A stretch of 64,000 nt of DNA from Acanthamoeba lenticulata (Eukaryota > Discosea > Longamoebia > Acanthamoebidae), in the NCBI GenBank assembly GCA_002179805.1, contig NAVB01000552.1:1-64000 (forward strand), in the 5' to 3' direction. Under the pieces are notes generated by a model. It saw only the letters and a program-made list of their open reading frames with translations. It was not told the origin of the DNA and made no database searches. The position numbers and the translations under genes were made by a program. This document shows, one piece after another, positions 1-10,657 of the stretch (the first letter of the stretch is position 1; every line of letters begins with the position of its first letter).

Positions 1-2546
1 TTTTCATAATTGATTTGGGTGGGGCGACACACCTCAACGCAGTGGCGCTTGATCTCCCTTCGCCGCCGCCGGGACTCCTCGAGTTCCGTTCGCCGCTCGG
101 CAGCCCGCGTGTCGATGTCCGCCCGATACCTGCCATTTATTTGATTTAGTTTTTAAAAATGAATTTTATAAATTATTAAGAAAAATTGAAAAAGACGCAC
201 TTTTGCTCCCAGAAGTCGTCGGGCTCGCAGAAGTAGTGGTCGTAGGGCAGCTCGTAGAGGAGCTTCTCCCGCTCGGTGGCGGGGCCGTCCTCGCCGGCTT
301 TGAGCCGCCGGTCCTTCCACCACATCCCGTCAAACACCGTCCCGTCGACGAACCTGTTGGTGTGTTTGTGTGTGGTTACGTGTGGATCAAGCGTGATGAT
401 GAAGAAGACGATGAAGGTGATGATGATACCGCATGATGCCGCGACCATGCCGGAGGCCCATGTCCCACTCGCCCTCGTAGGTCGTGCCGTCGCTCTGATG
501 CGATGATGAGGATGAGGATGAGGATGAGGACGAGACAAGCAAGGGCGGGCAGGCGAGCAAGCGGGCGCGAGGTGCGTGCGCGTGTGTGTACCCAGAGGTA
601 GCTTCCGGTGCCGTGCTTGCGGCCGTTCTTCCACTGGCCCTTGTATCGCCGCCCGTCTGGCCCGCGTGCGGCGTCAGCCAAACAAGCACGCGCGAGAAAG
701 ATGACGACCAAGAAGAAGAAGATGAGGATCAAGGTACCGATCCAGGAGTAGGTGCCCTTGCCGTGCTTTTGGCCCTCGCACCACTCGCCCTCGTACGACG
801 AGGAGTCGCCCCAGCGCTTCATGCCCCAGCCGTCCTGGTTGCCGTCTTTCCACGCTCCCTGTCCGTTGTTTCATCGAAGTCACGAAGACGACCATCACGT
901 GTCAGTTCCTTCTTTCGACCGAAAGGCGTCGACACAAGAAACGGACCATGTAGACGCTGCCCGAGGGCCATCGATAGACGCCCCAGCCCTCCTGGTGTCC
1001 ATTCCGCCACTCGCCCGTGTACGTGCTCCCCTGTCGACATCATCACCATCATCGCCATCAGCATCGTCGTCGTCGTCGTGTGGGCGGAGGACATCAGCAG
1101 CGAAAACACGCACGTTGGGCCACACGTAGATGCCCTGCCCGTTGCGCTTGCCCGACACCCAGTCCCCCTTGTACTCGCTCCCGTCCGCCCTGCCCACGCG
1201 CGTGCGGCGTCAGCGCGCGTGACACGACACGACACGCGTGTGCGACGAGTCGGGCGAGTACCAGGTGTATTTGCCGATGCCGTGCTCCCAGCCGTCCTTC
1301 CACATGCCCTCGTACTTGTCGTACTCAATCGTCATCGTCGTCGTGGCGGCCTTGGACTCCTTCCCGGCGGCTCCCGACGTCGTCGTCGCCGCCGTCGTTA
1401 ATGTCGACACATCGCTGCTAGAGGCCAACTGAGCCGCTGCGTGTGATGTCGATGTCGACATTGACGACAACGACGATGACGGAGCAGCGGCCGTCGCTGG
1501 TCCAGCGGCGGTGCCAGCGGCCGCCGCATTGATGTCGTCGGCTCCGGCCCCGGGCGGACCTCCGCCACGCGCAGGGCCTACGACGATGGGCCAGAACTTG
1601 ACGCCGTAGCCGTGCTCCTTGCCCTCCTGCCACTCGCCGTCGTAGCGCGCGCCCGACGTCGGCCGCCCGCTGCCGACGCCCGTGGCCGGCCGCTCGGGGT
1701 CCATCTTGAACACGCGCTGCAGCATGACGACGACAATGATGATGATGATGATGAGAATGATGAAGAAGATGGTCACGAAGACGACATGATTATAAAATGT
1801 ACGTTTTGGGAGAGGTAGAGCCACTTCCAGTCGCGCTGGACGATGGTCGGGAGGCGGGGCAGGGCGGGTACGACGCAGCTCTTGGCGACGAGCACCTGGA
1901 GGAGGCTCTCGTCGTTGCCCAGCACGGCCCAGCGCGAGCACACGAGGCGCACCGTGCCCATGACCTACGTACGATAACGTTGTTGTTGTTGTTGTTCAGG
2001 GACATGACAAGCCTCGATTGATAGCAATCGAAACAGGATTTAAATTTTACACAAAGATGGCGCACCTCTTTCATCTCGAGAAAGGAGAAAATGTGGAGGG
2101 TGACCTCCTCAGGCAGGAGGGAGAAGGGTGAAACGCTGTAGGTCTGCACACAAAATCAAACGTTTAAATTGAAGAAATGATGAAAACTGCTGGGCCAGAG
2201 GGGAGACTTGGCGTACGGTCAAATCGTGCAACTGGGTGCGAAGTTGAACAACCTCCTCTTGGCGTTTGTTCAGATTTAACGACAATGCCTCTTTCTCTTC
2301 CATCAACTGTCGTTGAAGGGCAAATTGAGCCTTCACCTTCAGGTGCAAATCGTCGAGGGCTTTGGTCAGGAGGTCGTCGTTGGCCGCGCCTGTGCGCACA
2401 GGCTTGCTGGCCCCTGGTCTGTCGTGTTCCACGACGAGCCCATTTTCACGGCCTAAATTGGCCGTAACGCATCGAAGAATAGTCTCGATTTCAGCCTGGA
2501 GGCATGCTGATGCATCGCTGTCAACCGTGCCACCCCCACTATCCAT
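1..2546 (-). CDS. F-box and MORN-repeat protein, 3' end off the window
   Basis: Multi-exon gene read right to left. Exon 1 (2546-2217) encodes an acidic, coiled-coil-prone N-terminus. The next exons (2143 to about 2066, then about 1963-1801) encode an F-box (SLLPEEVTLHIFSFLEMKEV, then a VRLVCSRWAVLGND segment), which normally binds Skp1 in SCF ubiquitin ligases. After an alanine/threonine-rich linker come about eight MORN repeats in separate exons (for example YDGEWQEGKEHGYGVKFW, YEGMWKDGWEHGIGKYTW, YKGDWVSGKRNGQGIYVW, YKGQWKNGRKHGTGSYLW). MORN repeats are commonly membrane- or scaffold-associating. Introns use GTACGC/GTGCGC donors and hold GAT/CAT repeats, including about 500-530. The reading frame continues at 1-130 in a basic helical segment and leaves the window, so the C-terminus is missing. 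The domain assignment is secure; the target of the SCF complex is unknown. Confidence 0.85.
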
Positions 2547-2752
2547 CTCAATCTGGTGCGCAAACTTGGAAAGGCAAGATTTTCTTTTTCTTTGTATTAT
2601 TTTTAAAATACAAATGTCCCGCGAAAAACGTCAAACCGTTTCCTCTGCGGCCAGATTGGTGGGGATTATCGTTGTTGCCGACATCTTGCGTGCCCTCCTG
2701 TTCGTCCCCCGACAGTACAGCCGTGTGTACAAGACCAGCGCCCACCGCCAAC
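2547..2752. promoter_or_regulatory. Shared upstream region of two divergent genes
   Basis: About 200 bp between the start codons of the F-box/MORN gene (-) and the acyloxyacyl hydrolase gene (+). It contains an AT-rich patch near 2578-2615. It must carry both 5' untranslated regions and promoters; I see no motif I can name. Confidence 0.35.
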
Positions 2753-5471
2753 ATGACGATGCTGCGTGCCGGAGGTCTCTTGCTGGTGCTCGTGGCTCTG
2801 GTGGCGATCGCCTCGCCTGTTGCCGAGACCAAGAAGTTTTCTTTCTCCGAACTTCCGCTGGCGCGGCTGTTGGGCATCAAAGGAGCCGGCCAGCACAACT
2901 GCGTTGGCTGCACCCTCGGTATACATCTCACCTCACCTTCCCCGGGAAGACTTGACACGCTCCAATCTTCCACTTCCTCTTCTTCACCGTCAGCTCCGTT
3001 GGCTGTTTTCATTTTAGTTAGAACAAGTGAGCCAATTACTTATTTTTGTTTTATTTTTATTACGCCAGTTGTGGCTGTCATCGAGCAGCTGGCCGAGGTG
3101 CGCAACCAGACGGTGGCACAGACCGTGGCCAAGGTCTGCAATCTGCTTCCGGCCGGAGTGATGCGCGCCACTTGCGACGAGACGATCGCCTTCTACGGCC
3201 CCACCATCATCACCATGCTCGGTACTCCTCTTCTTCCTCCTTCACCGTCCAATCACCTTCAACCTTTTATCTCCAAACGCTTTGAAACACATTTGAAAGC
3301 GATTTGCTCACGTTTCAAAACAACTCCACTTGTGTAGAGCAAGACTACACGACGGACGACGTGTGCATGAAGATCGGGCTGTGCACCAACTCGTCGTGCC
3401 GCCTCTTCCCCAAGAACGGGACCTTCACGCCGCCGTCGGCCGCCGAGCGCGAGCAGATCCTCTCGGCCTGGCAGGGCATGTCGCTCCTCAAGATGGCCAA
3501 CATGATCACCAAGAACATGGAGGAGCAGCAGCGCCAGCGCGAGGCCAGGACGATGCCGTGGCAGTGGATCATCGACTACATCAGCAAGCTGGTCGCCAGC
3601 CACGACCCGTGGTACGACCTCGACGGCGACAAGTTCGGGTCCCTCACCCAGACCCTCCGCGGCACCTTCTGGCGCGGCAAGGACTGCAACGACTTTGCCT
3701 CGGACATGTACCCCGGCCGCTCCAAGACCAACCGCGGCGTACGTCATATATATCTTCATCGTCTTCTTCATCTTCTTCCTCATCATCGTGACTCACGCGG
3801 GCGGAACTTCGTCTGTCTGTCTGACAGCCCGAGTTTGATCACAACTGCAACGGCATCTTCGGGACGGACCCGCAGGGCCGCTCGTACGAGGACCTCTACT
3901 GCTCGGGCGTCAAGCAGTACGGCATCGCCGTCCTGGGCGACTCGGCCAGTACGTTCTCCCTCCTCCTTTGACCACTAGCGCGAGTTGGGGCTGACGTCGG
4001 ACCGGGGCGCGCGGAGGACAGCCGCGCACTTCCACATCCCGCCCGAGTACGTGACGGCGAGCCTGATCCAGGAGAACACCTACGAGAAGATTCTCGACAT
4101 TCTCATGGACGAGTTCGACTGGCCCATGGTACGCCGCCACCACCACGTCGACGAGCTCCACTCAAACAAGCGCTTCATTGACCATCTTTCTCTCAATCTA
4201 GTTGTCGACGGCGACGGGCTACATGAACCTGACGTGGCCGGGCACGCCCCACGGGCCAGTGACCTCGATCTATGAGAAGATGCGCCAGCGCAACCTGTGC
4301 ATGCACCGCGACTTCCAGAACATCGGCGTCAACGGCGCGCGCACGGGCTCCGTGGCCGACTCGGTCATGTACTCGCTGGGCCGCAACCAGGCCACCGACC
4401 ACCCGCTCATCCTCAACTACGCCCTCATCGGTAACGACGTGTGCAACGGCCACTACGGCACGAACGGGATGACCACCCCGGCCGAGTTCTATGCCAACGT
4501 GCTCCGCGCGCTCCAGCACCTCGACACCGTCCTCCCGGCGGGCAGCCACGTCCTCTTCACGGGCCTTGTCGACGGTCGCGTCCTCTACGACGCCCTCGCC
4601 GATCGTCTTCACCCTCTCGGTACCGCCTCTGATGTTGCATTCTTATTTATAAAGATTTTTATTTTTATTCGTGTTTTTGTCTTCATTTCTTGTTTTTATA
4701 CTTCATTTTAAGTATGATTGTTATTTTAAAATCATTTTTTGCTGACGATGTCCATTATCGTGGGCTCAAGGTCTGCTGCACGGCGACGTGACCTACTCGC
4801 ACTACTACGACTGGCTCAACTGCCTGAAGTCGTCGCCTTGCTTCGGATGGATGAACACGGACGCCCACTGGCGTAACGCCACCACCGCTCGCGCCGAAGA
4901 GCTCAACCGCGTCTACTCCCAGGTCTCTTAAAACCTCTTCCCAATGCTGACAACTTCATCGGGATCATGATGTTGATGTTGCTGGTGGCCGTGGTGTTGC
5001 GCATGGCATAAGCAGATCATCGCCAACCACACGTTCAAGAACTTTGACATGTACTACTTCGACCCGCCGCTCAAGGCCGTCGTGGAACAGTGGAACAAGG
5101 CCGGTGGCGAGACGTGGCAGCTCATCGAGCCCGTGGACGGCTTCCACCCGAACCAAGTACTTATCCTCATCACCTCGTCCCGATCCGGGTCGTCTTGATG
5201 CGTTGAAATGATCCTGACGATGGTGGTGATCGTGACACGTGTCGCACCACCGCCACAACCAGCTCGCCAACTCGCTGTTCGCCGAGTACCAGTGGAACCA
5301 GCTCGTCACCAAGTTCCCGCAGCTCGTTGGAGACCTCAACCCCAACAACGCCCAGATCCTCGCCCGTTTCGGTGATCAGGGTACTTCATACACCATTTTC
5401 CTCACTCCCATTCCCCTTTGTTCTCTCTCTCTCTCTCTTTGACACGTCTGTGGTGCGCAGGCGGCTATTGA
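2753..5471 (+). CDS. AOAH: Acyloxyacyl hydrolase (LPS-deacylating lipase)
   Basis: Ten exons fit by frame: 2753-2918, 3069-3221, 3338-3738, 3828-3948, 4022-4128, 4202-4619, 4771-4922, 5016-5156, 5263-5380, 5461-5471. The protein begins with a signal peptide (MTMLRAGGLLLVLVALVAIA). A saposin-B domain follows, with the cysteine spacing of AOAH (CVGC, KVCNLLP, TCDE, DDVCMKIGLC). The rest is a GDSL-type hydrolase: the catalytic motif is VLGDSA followed by AHFHIPPEY, the block III motif is IGNDVCNG, and the catalytic Asp/His are in DGFHPNQ. In animals this enzyme removes secondary acyl chains from lipid A and so detoxifies LPS. In a bacterivorous amoeba a lysosomal or phagosomal role in digesting Gram-negative envelopes is a fair inference. 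All key residues are present. Its 3' end converges on eIF4E. Confidence 0.9.
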
Positions 5472-5810
5472 GGTCAAGTGGAAGTGCTTGTCATGTGCCT
5501 CGAGTGCTTGTTGTGTTTGTTTATCGTACCACTTCCGAATGGACAAAAAGATTTCACCTTGTGTGCCCCGCGAGGCCTCCGTTGCAATCTCCCTCATTTC
5601 AGTCCGCCAGGATCTCATCTTTGGAGGGGTAAATGTGCGAAGTGGGCAAGCAAGGAGGAGTTGCAAAGCGCGATTGTTCAATCGGAAAAACCTTAATCAA
5701 TAAACAGTGTGTGGCCCATCGAGGCACGGAAGAGAGCAACAACAGCTCGGGGGAAGGGGCAAGAGAGAAGTACAAAAAGGGGGAGGTTGATAGTGAAAGG
5801 AAAGAGAGAT
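5472..5810. other. Convergent intergenic region, no gene seen
   Basis: This 339 bp stretch lies between the stop codons of the acyloxyacyl hydrolase gene (+) and eIF4E (-). It should hold both 3' untranslated regions. No conserved ORF or structured RNA is apparent. Confidence 0.5.
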
Positions 5811-6614
5811 TTACACTTCGTATCTCGAGACCGAGCGATTCTTCATGCTGTCGGCATGGGCCTGGTAGGAGATGGTGGTGGTCTTCGGGAGATCGAGGAG
5901 GCGCTTCCATTTCTCGCCGATGGCTCGCACTCTGCCCTCCATGGCTGCGTTGCGCGTCCATATCGTGATACGGTCCTGGCTCTTTCGAATTGAGGCCACA
6001 CAACCGCACACCTGCTCCTCTTCGCCTTCCGTCTCGAGCATTTCGCCGATGGAGGCGAGCATAGTCCACAACCAGAGCTCATCGAGCTTATCTTTCCGCT
6101 CTCGGTGGGGCACGATGAGAGTCCACTGGCCGCCTCGCTCGTTCGCGGGATCTTCCCACTTGGGCTCGATGCCATCCTTGAAGAGGTGGTAGTTGGAACC
6201 GTGATCGAGCGTAGATGCCTTCATGATGTTGTTGTACAGCCGCCAGAAGTCTTCCACCGTCCCAAACTCCATCACCTTCTTGATGTGGCTTCCCCAGGTG
6301 TCCACCGACGTTCGCTTGCGCGGATTGTCGAAGTAGAGAGTCCACGAGTTCTGCAGCGGATGAATGATGGCGTCATCCAGAGTTGGCTCGGGGGTGGCGC
6401 CCGAATCGGCAGTGTGATTGCCTGCCGCAGGCGCATCTGATCCTGTGGCACCGCTCTCCTCCTTGGTCTCCTCAGCAACCGCAGCACCGTGGCCCGCTCC
6501 GTTCTCTTCCACCTTCGCCTTGGTGGTGTTGTCATCATCCGCCACCTTCAGATTGTTCATCTCCGCAGCCAGCTTCTGCTCCTCAATCGTCTTGGTGCTG
6601 TCTTGGTCCGCCAT
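5811..6614 (-). CDS. EIF4E: Translation initiation factor eIF4E
   Basis: Single-exon gene of 267 residues. The first ~95 residues are acidic and low-complexity, longer than in typical eIF4E (about 190-220 residues in total). The cap-binding fold follows. Family marks include NSWTLYFDN, a VEDFWRLYN segment (the helix that binds eIF4G and 4E-BPs), the cap-stacking tryptophan region PKWEDPANERGGQWTL and the C-terminal DRITIWTRNA strand. The protein binds the m7G cap in the cytoplasm and recruits eIF4G. The start at 6614 gives the only full-length frame. The gene is intronless, unlike most neighbours, which may reflect intron loss; nothing else suggests transfer. Confidence 0.93.
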   Translation of the reverse strand: MADQDSTKTIEEQKLAAEMNNLKVADDDNTTKAKVEENGAGHGAAVAEETKEESGATGSDAPAAGNHTADSGATPEPTLDDAIIHPLQNSWTLYFDNPRKRTSVDTWGSHIKKVMEFGTVEDFWRLYNNIMKASTLDHGSNYHLFKDGIEPKWEDPANERGGQWTLIVPHRERKDKLDELWLWTMLASIGEMLETEGEEEQVCGCVASIRKSQDRITIWTRNAAMEGRVRAIGEKWKRLLDLPKTTTISYQAHADSMKNRSVSRYEV

Positions 6615-6912
6615 TCTCTTCGTTTGTTTGTCTTCTCTTAGAACGCTGCTTTTGGGAGCAGCAGGTACGTGTTGTAGATGTTGTGTCTCGATGTGTGGCG
6701 TGTTGGTGTCAGGTCCAATTTGGATTTTTTGAATGAAGAAGCTTCGGCCGCGATCTTAGCGCGCTTGCCTCTTGGGACCTCCGGTCCGCCTGCGTTTTTC
6801 CGCAAGATTTTTCCTTCCCCGCATTTTCCTCTTTCGAGCTCTCTTCTTCGGCGCAACAAGAACGCAGAAAGGCGAGTTTACAAGAAGACAAAGCGTTGTT
6901 TATCGTGCTGGC

Positions 6913-7859
6913 TCAGTCGCCTCGAAGGTTCAGGATGAGGTGGACCGTGGACTCGTGCGTGATGTTGTAGTCCGCCAAGGTGCGACGTTCGCCCTCGTTA
7001 TCCCAGTACAGAGGCTGCTCAATCGAGAGCATTGTGGTGCTGGGTGTCGTGCCCGCGGGCGGATCCACCCAGCGCACGTCAACGGTGTCGTTCTGATGCG
7101 CGTAGAGGCTCAGGAAATCGACCAGCATCGGCAAGGTCTTGTTGCCCCGCCGCACGTCGATGGCCAGGGCATGGGGCTGCTGTTGATTGCTGGTGGGGTC
7201 TCGTGGCTTGTTGGTGCCGCACATCTCGCATTGCACTTCGGCACCTGGGTTCTCGAAGGTGCACGCCGAACAGGACCATACCCTGGTGGCCTCCGCCTGC
7301 TGGGCGGTAAGCGAGGACTGGGGCACGTAGCTTTGCCGGTATTCGGCTTCGATGGCAGTCATCACAGCGCGAGGCGTGGTGCTGCTGGTGATCTCCACTG
7401 TTCGCCACGACGCTGGGATGGTGCGCACAAGTTCATACTCCTCGTGATTACCACCATCCCAGGGCGGGATGAGACGGCGGGTTTGCCACGAGCTGCTACG
7501 GCCCTTGGCCACCAACTCAAGTTGTGGTATGTAGAGCTGGACCTGGGCCACAGCCGTGGGACCATCCAACTCGAGGTCGAGGCTCTTAGCAAGGGGAACG
7601 TCCAAGCTCAAAGGATGCCCAAAGGAGCGATAGGTTGACATGGCCAAGGGGCGGCCAGCAAACACGAGCTGCTGCTGGTCCACGGGTATGCCTGGACCAA
7701 CCAACTCTCATTTACAAGGGGCTTGGGGCGGCAGTGAATATTGGGCAAAAGCGCACCTTCTTTGTCTTGCACCTTGATGCGTACATCGTCGATTTTCTCA
7801 CTTGGCTCGACGTCAACGGTTATCGTCTTTCCTGTGAGGGTCTTGATAAACAGCTGCAT
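6913..7859 (-). CDS. Ubiquitin-like / RanBP2-type zinc finger / ubiquitin-like protein
   Basis: Two exons, 7859-7757 and 7691-6913; the intron falls inside the ubiquitin-like sequence and restores the [11 protein letters not shown] reading. The N-terminus is almost ubiquitin ([20 protein letters not shown], then [19 protein letters not shown]). After a divergent middle part there is a RanBP2-type zinc finger ([20 protein letters not shown]), a module that often binds ubiquitin. A second, degenerate ubiquitin-like stretch ends the protein ([18 protein letters not shown] followed by RGD). The terminal RGD replaces the RGG needed for conjugation, so this copy is unlikely to be a conjugated modifier. 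A role as a ubiquitin-pathway adaptor is inferred from the modules; no orthologue name is offered. Two introns or one cannot be settled without a transcript. Confidence 0.75.
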
Positions 7860-7991
7860 GGCGCGGGTATGTTATGATAGAGTTGAAAAAGGCAAACAAG
7901 AAAGACTACTTTTATTGGCGGTTGTCAAGAGGAGAATTACAGGAAGAGAATAGCAGAAAGTTGTTCCAGCTCAAACCCTAATTTTCGAATC

Positions 7992-7998
7992 AAAAAAA
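7992..7998 (-). terminator. RNA polymerase III terminator of tRNA-Lys
   Basis: A run of seven T on the minus strand, four bases after the 3' end of the tRNA gene. T-runs of four or more end RNA polymerase III transcription. Confidence 0.75.
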
Positions 7999-8001
7999 GC
8001 T

Positions 8002-8075
8002 AGCCGACCGTGGGGCTCGAACCCACGACCACAAGATTAAGAGTCTTGCGCTCTACCGACTGAGCTAGGCCGGCT
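8002..8075 (-). tRNA. tRNA-Lys (CTT anticodon)
   Basis: The minus strand folds as a complete tRNA. The acceptor stem AGCCGGC pairs with GTCGGCT (one G-U). The A-box is TAGCTCAGTCGG and the D-loop is normal. The anticodon stem CAAGA/TCTTG encloses loop CTCTTAA with anticodon CTT (decodes AAG lysine). The T-arm holds GGTTCGAGCCC as the B-box. There is no intron and no encoded CCA. AAG is the dominant lysine codon in this GC-rich genome, which fits this isoacceptor. Confidence 0.96.
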
Positions 8076-8162
8076 GGCGTTGTTAGCAAGGAATAGCTGG
8101 AAAAAACATATTTAGTTTTGAGACTTCGAAGCAGAAGCTCTTTTATTAAATGGCAGGGGCCA

Positions 8163-8807
8163 TTATGCCTTGTAGACGTCACGGGCGAGGTAGGCCTTGA
8201 TGCGTTCCCTCGCAGCCACGCTCTCTTGAAGCTTCTTAACGGCTGGGAAGGCGTTGATGGCCTCGCTGCTGCCCTCCACGCGGGCGGTGGTGAGCGACAG
8301 AGCCGCGAACAGGGCCACGTCAGCGTAGCTCAGCTTGGAACCAACCAGGAAACCATTGTTGCCATTGCGCTGAAGCAGCTTCTCTAAGTTGGCCAGGTGG
8401 GCGGGCAAGGTCTCCTTGATGAGCTTCTCCTTGGCCTCGGCCTGTTGGTCGGCGGGCGTGAAGAAGACAACTTTGGCAATTGCGTTGAAGGCATCCATTA
8501 CACCCTCGTGAGCCTGGTCGATGAGGGCTTCCTCATGCGCGTTGGTGCCATTGTAGCCCAGTTTGCGTGCAAGGTGCCGCGTGATAGCCGCGCTCTGGAC
8601 GATCGTAAGGCCGGGCTCCTCATAGAGAGGCACCTGCCCAAAGGCCAGCTTGCCGGACTCGACGAGCTTGGCCTTGAGCTCAGGCCAATTGGTGACGGGC
8701 ACGAAGTCATAGTCAGCGCCAGCGTCCTCAAGCAGCAGGCGCGGCACCTCAGCGCGGCCGCTTAAGTTGAAGTAGGTCAGGGTGGGCTTGGTGACGGTGG
8801 TGGTCAT
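8163..8807 (-). CDS. Glutathione S-transferase
   Basis: Single-exon gene of 214 residues, the usual length for cytosolic GST. The N-terminal thioredoxin-like domain has the catalytic tyrosine in LTYFNLSGRAEVPRLLLE, the cis-proline motif FGQVPLYEE and the glutathione-binding IVQSAAITRHLARKLG. The all-helical C-terminal domain has the conserved SYADVALF segment. The class looks nearest to sigma/pi/alpha types; I would not assign one. It conjugates glutathione to electrophiles in the cytosol. It is head-to-head with the mitochondrial carrier gene across 256 bp that carries two palindromes. Confidence 0.92.
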   Translation of the reverse strand: MTTTVTKPTLTYFNLSGRAEVPRLLLEDAGADYDFVPVTNWPELKAKLVESGKLAFGQVPLYEEPGLTIVQSAAITRHLARKLGYNGTNAHEEALIDQAHEGVMDAFNAIAKVVFFTPADQQAEAKEKLIKETLPAHLANLEKLLQRNGNNGFLVGSKLSYADVALFAALSLTTARVEGSSEAINAFPAVKKLQESVAARERIKAYLARDVYKA

Positions 8808-8886
8808 AGTTGTAATTGTAAGCTTGGTAAGGTTGTGTGTCCGTCAAGTCGGGGCAAGCTCTCTTTTGTACGCCCCAATCGTCGGT

Positions 8887-8899
8887 GTATCGCCGATAC
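8887..8899. promoter_or_regulatory. Palindrome 1 in a divergent promoter
   Basis: GTATCGCCGATAC is a perfect 6+1+6 inverted repeat centred at 8893, about 90 bp upstream of the GST start codon. It shares the core TCGCCGA with a second palindrome centred 42 bp away. The form is that of a binding site for a dimeric regulator; that role is inferred. Confidence 0.4.
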
Positions 8900-8926
8900 A
8901 GACCGAGGAAACAAAGTTGTGACTCC

Positions 8927-8943
8927 TTGTGTCGCCGACACAA
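8927..8943. promoter_or_regulatory. Palindrome 2 in a divergent promoter
   Basis: TTGTGTCGCCGACACAA is a perfect 8+1+8 inverted repeat centred at 8935, lying between the GST (-) and mitochondrial carrier (+) start codons. It has the same TCGCCGA core as palindrome 1. Centre-to-centre spacing of 42 bp equals four helical turns of B-DNA. Confidence 0.45.
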
Positions 8944-9063
8944 CCACATGGATCAGCCACGGTGCGTATTGAACCCACGACAAGGAAGCATGAAAAAAGA
9001 AAAGGAAAAGACAGATGAAAAACATTAGTCTGTTCTTGTTGGCCAAGCTTGGTACACGCTGGC

Positions 9064-10657
9064 ATGGCCAACAACAGCGGAGGAACAGCAGAGGCGAGGC
9101 CGAGCCAGGGAACAGGCACCGCGACGGTCAGCCCGCGTGCCAGCTCAGTCATCGGGGCGGTGGCATCTTTGGGCACGAATCTCGTGCTCTACCCGCTTGA
9201 TCTGATCAAGGTGAAGCTGCAAGGTACGGCAACCTACCTGCGTGGTCAACTGAGAAAAATTGAAGTCTTGTTGGCATTCTAAGATTTCATCTTTTCGTGG
9301 CGTGTTCTGCCCTGCCAGCGCGTGCCTACCACGAACTGCTCGAGGTCTCTCGCTTTCGTGCCCTCAGGGCTGTGCTGGCTGCCACCTACCGCGACGGCGG
9401 CCTCCGCGCCTTCTTTGTCGGCCTCACGCCCGGTACGCCCTCCCCCCCCCCAACGCGTTGGGCTCAGCAGGAGCCAAAGTGCTGTCTCTGGTCTCACCAA
9501 CACCGGCAGGGCTCATCGGGCCGATGACGGCGTGGGCGTCGTTTATGTGGATCTACAAGTGGGCGCAGCAGAACCCGGTGCTGCCGGACGCGCTCGGGCT
9601 CGACCCCAAGTCCTCGCTCTCCAACTTCCTGGCCGGCCTCCAGGCCGGTGCGTTCTTCCGCCTCCGCGCCCAGACACTCGAGACTCATAACAACAACAAC
9701 AACGACGACGGCGTGCATGTGTGTGCAGGCGTGGGCATGACGCTGGTGACCAACCCGATCTTTGTGCTCAAGACTCGCATGCAGACGGCCACTCGGGACC
9801 AGCGCCTGCGCGGCTTCCTCTGTGACGTGCCTCCAGCCGCGATTGACAATGAAGCGGCCGCTCGAGCCTCCTCTCGTGCGGGGGACTGACTTGCAAGTGT
9901 GTGTGTGTGGGGTCTTCTTGTCTTGCGTGTTGCGCGTCGCCCCACGCAGATGAGGCACGAGCGCTGGTGCGCACCGAGGGCCTGCGGGGCATGTACAAGG
10001 GGCTCGTCCCGGCCCTCCCGCTCACCTGCCACGCGGCGCTGCACTGGGTCCTCTACGAGAAGTTCAAGCAGCTGATCGTCCTTGTCCGCGGCGACGATCC
10101 CAACCGACCCGTTGTACGGCAGCTGCCGACCTCGAATGGCCATCTCGTTGTCGTTGTGGAATTCCAATAACGGCCGCGAGACGCGCAGAACGCGGCAGAG
10201 ACTCTCGTAACGGCCTCGAGCAGCAAGATGGTCGCGGCGGCGCTCACGTATCCGCTTCACGTCATGAAGACGTGCATGCAGGTTTGAACGTTCCCTCCAC
10301 CCCTTCTTGGCTGACAACAGCCGCACGCCGCGTCCCAACTCCAAAAAACAAACGACAACGAACAAACACAACACAGAGCCAGCGAGGTCTGACCGGCCTG
10401 CCTCTGCGCGAGGTTGTGGTGAACATTTACCGGTACGACAAGTCAGCGGCTGGCGCAAGTCCCGTGCTCTCTTGTGAAGGCTTGACTGATGCACGACGGT
10501 CGCGTGGGGTTGCGTCCGCAGAGTGAACGGGCTGCGCGGGTACTACAGCGGGTTTGTGCCACACCTCCTGCGCACGGTCCCCAACTCGACGGTGACGCTC
10601 TTCTTCATTGAGCGCCTCTCGCAAGCCTACCTCCAGTACCAGGAAGAGGCAACATGA
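9064..10657 (+). CDS. Mitochondrial carrier, folate/FAD (SLC25A32)-like
   Basis: Exons are interrupted by short introns; exon 1 is 9064-9223 and exon 2 starts at 9319. The three carrier signatures are visible: YPLDLIKVKLQ, NPIFVLKTRMQ and YPLHVMKTCMQ. The second and third lack the acidic residue, as is known for the folate/FAD/pyrimidine carrier branch. Other marks are GLTPG followed after an intron by LIGPMTAWASFMWIYKW, GLRGMYKGLVPALPL, and a C-terminal GLRGYYSGFVPHLLRTVPNS. Family members sit in the inner mitochondrial membrane with six helices. The substrate is inferred from the motif pattern only. The ATG at 9064 is the first in-frame ATG. Confidence 0.82.

Noticed and set aside
586..1401. 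Plus-strand open frame of 271 codons over the MORN gene
   Set aside because: It is the antisense of MORN-repeat exons. It lacks any conserved motif and the GC-rich code keeps antisense frames open.
8118..8765. Plus-strand frames over GST and the tRNA flank
   Set aside because: Antisense shadows of the GST gene.
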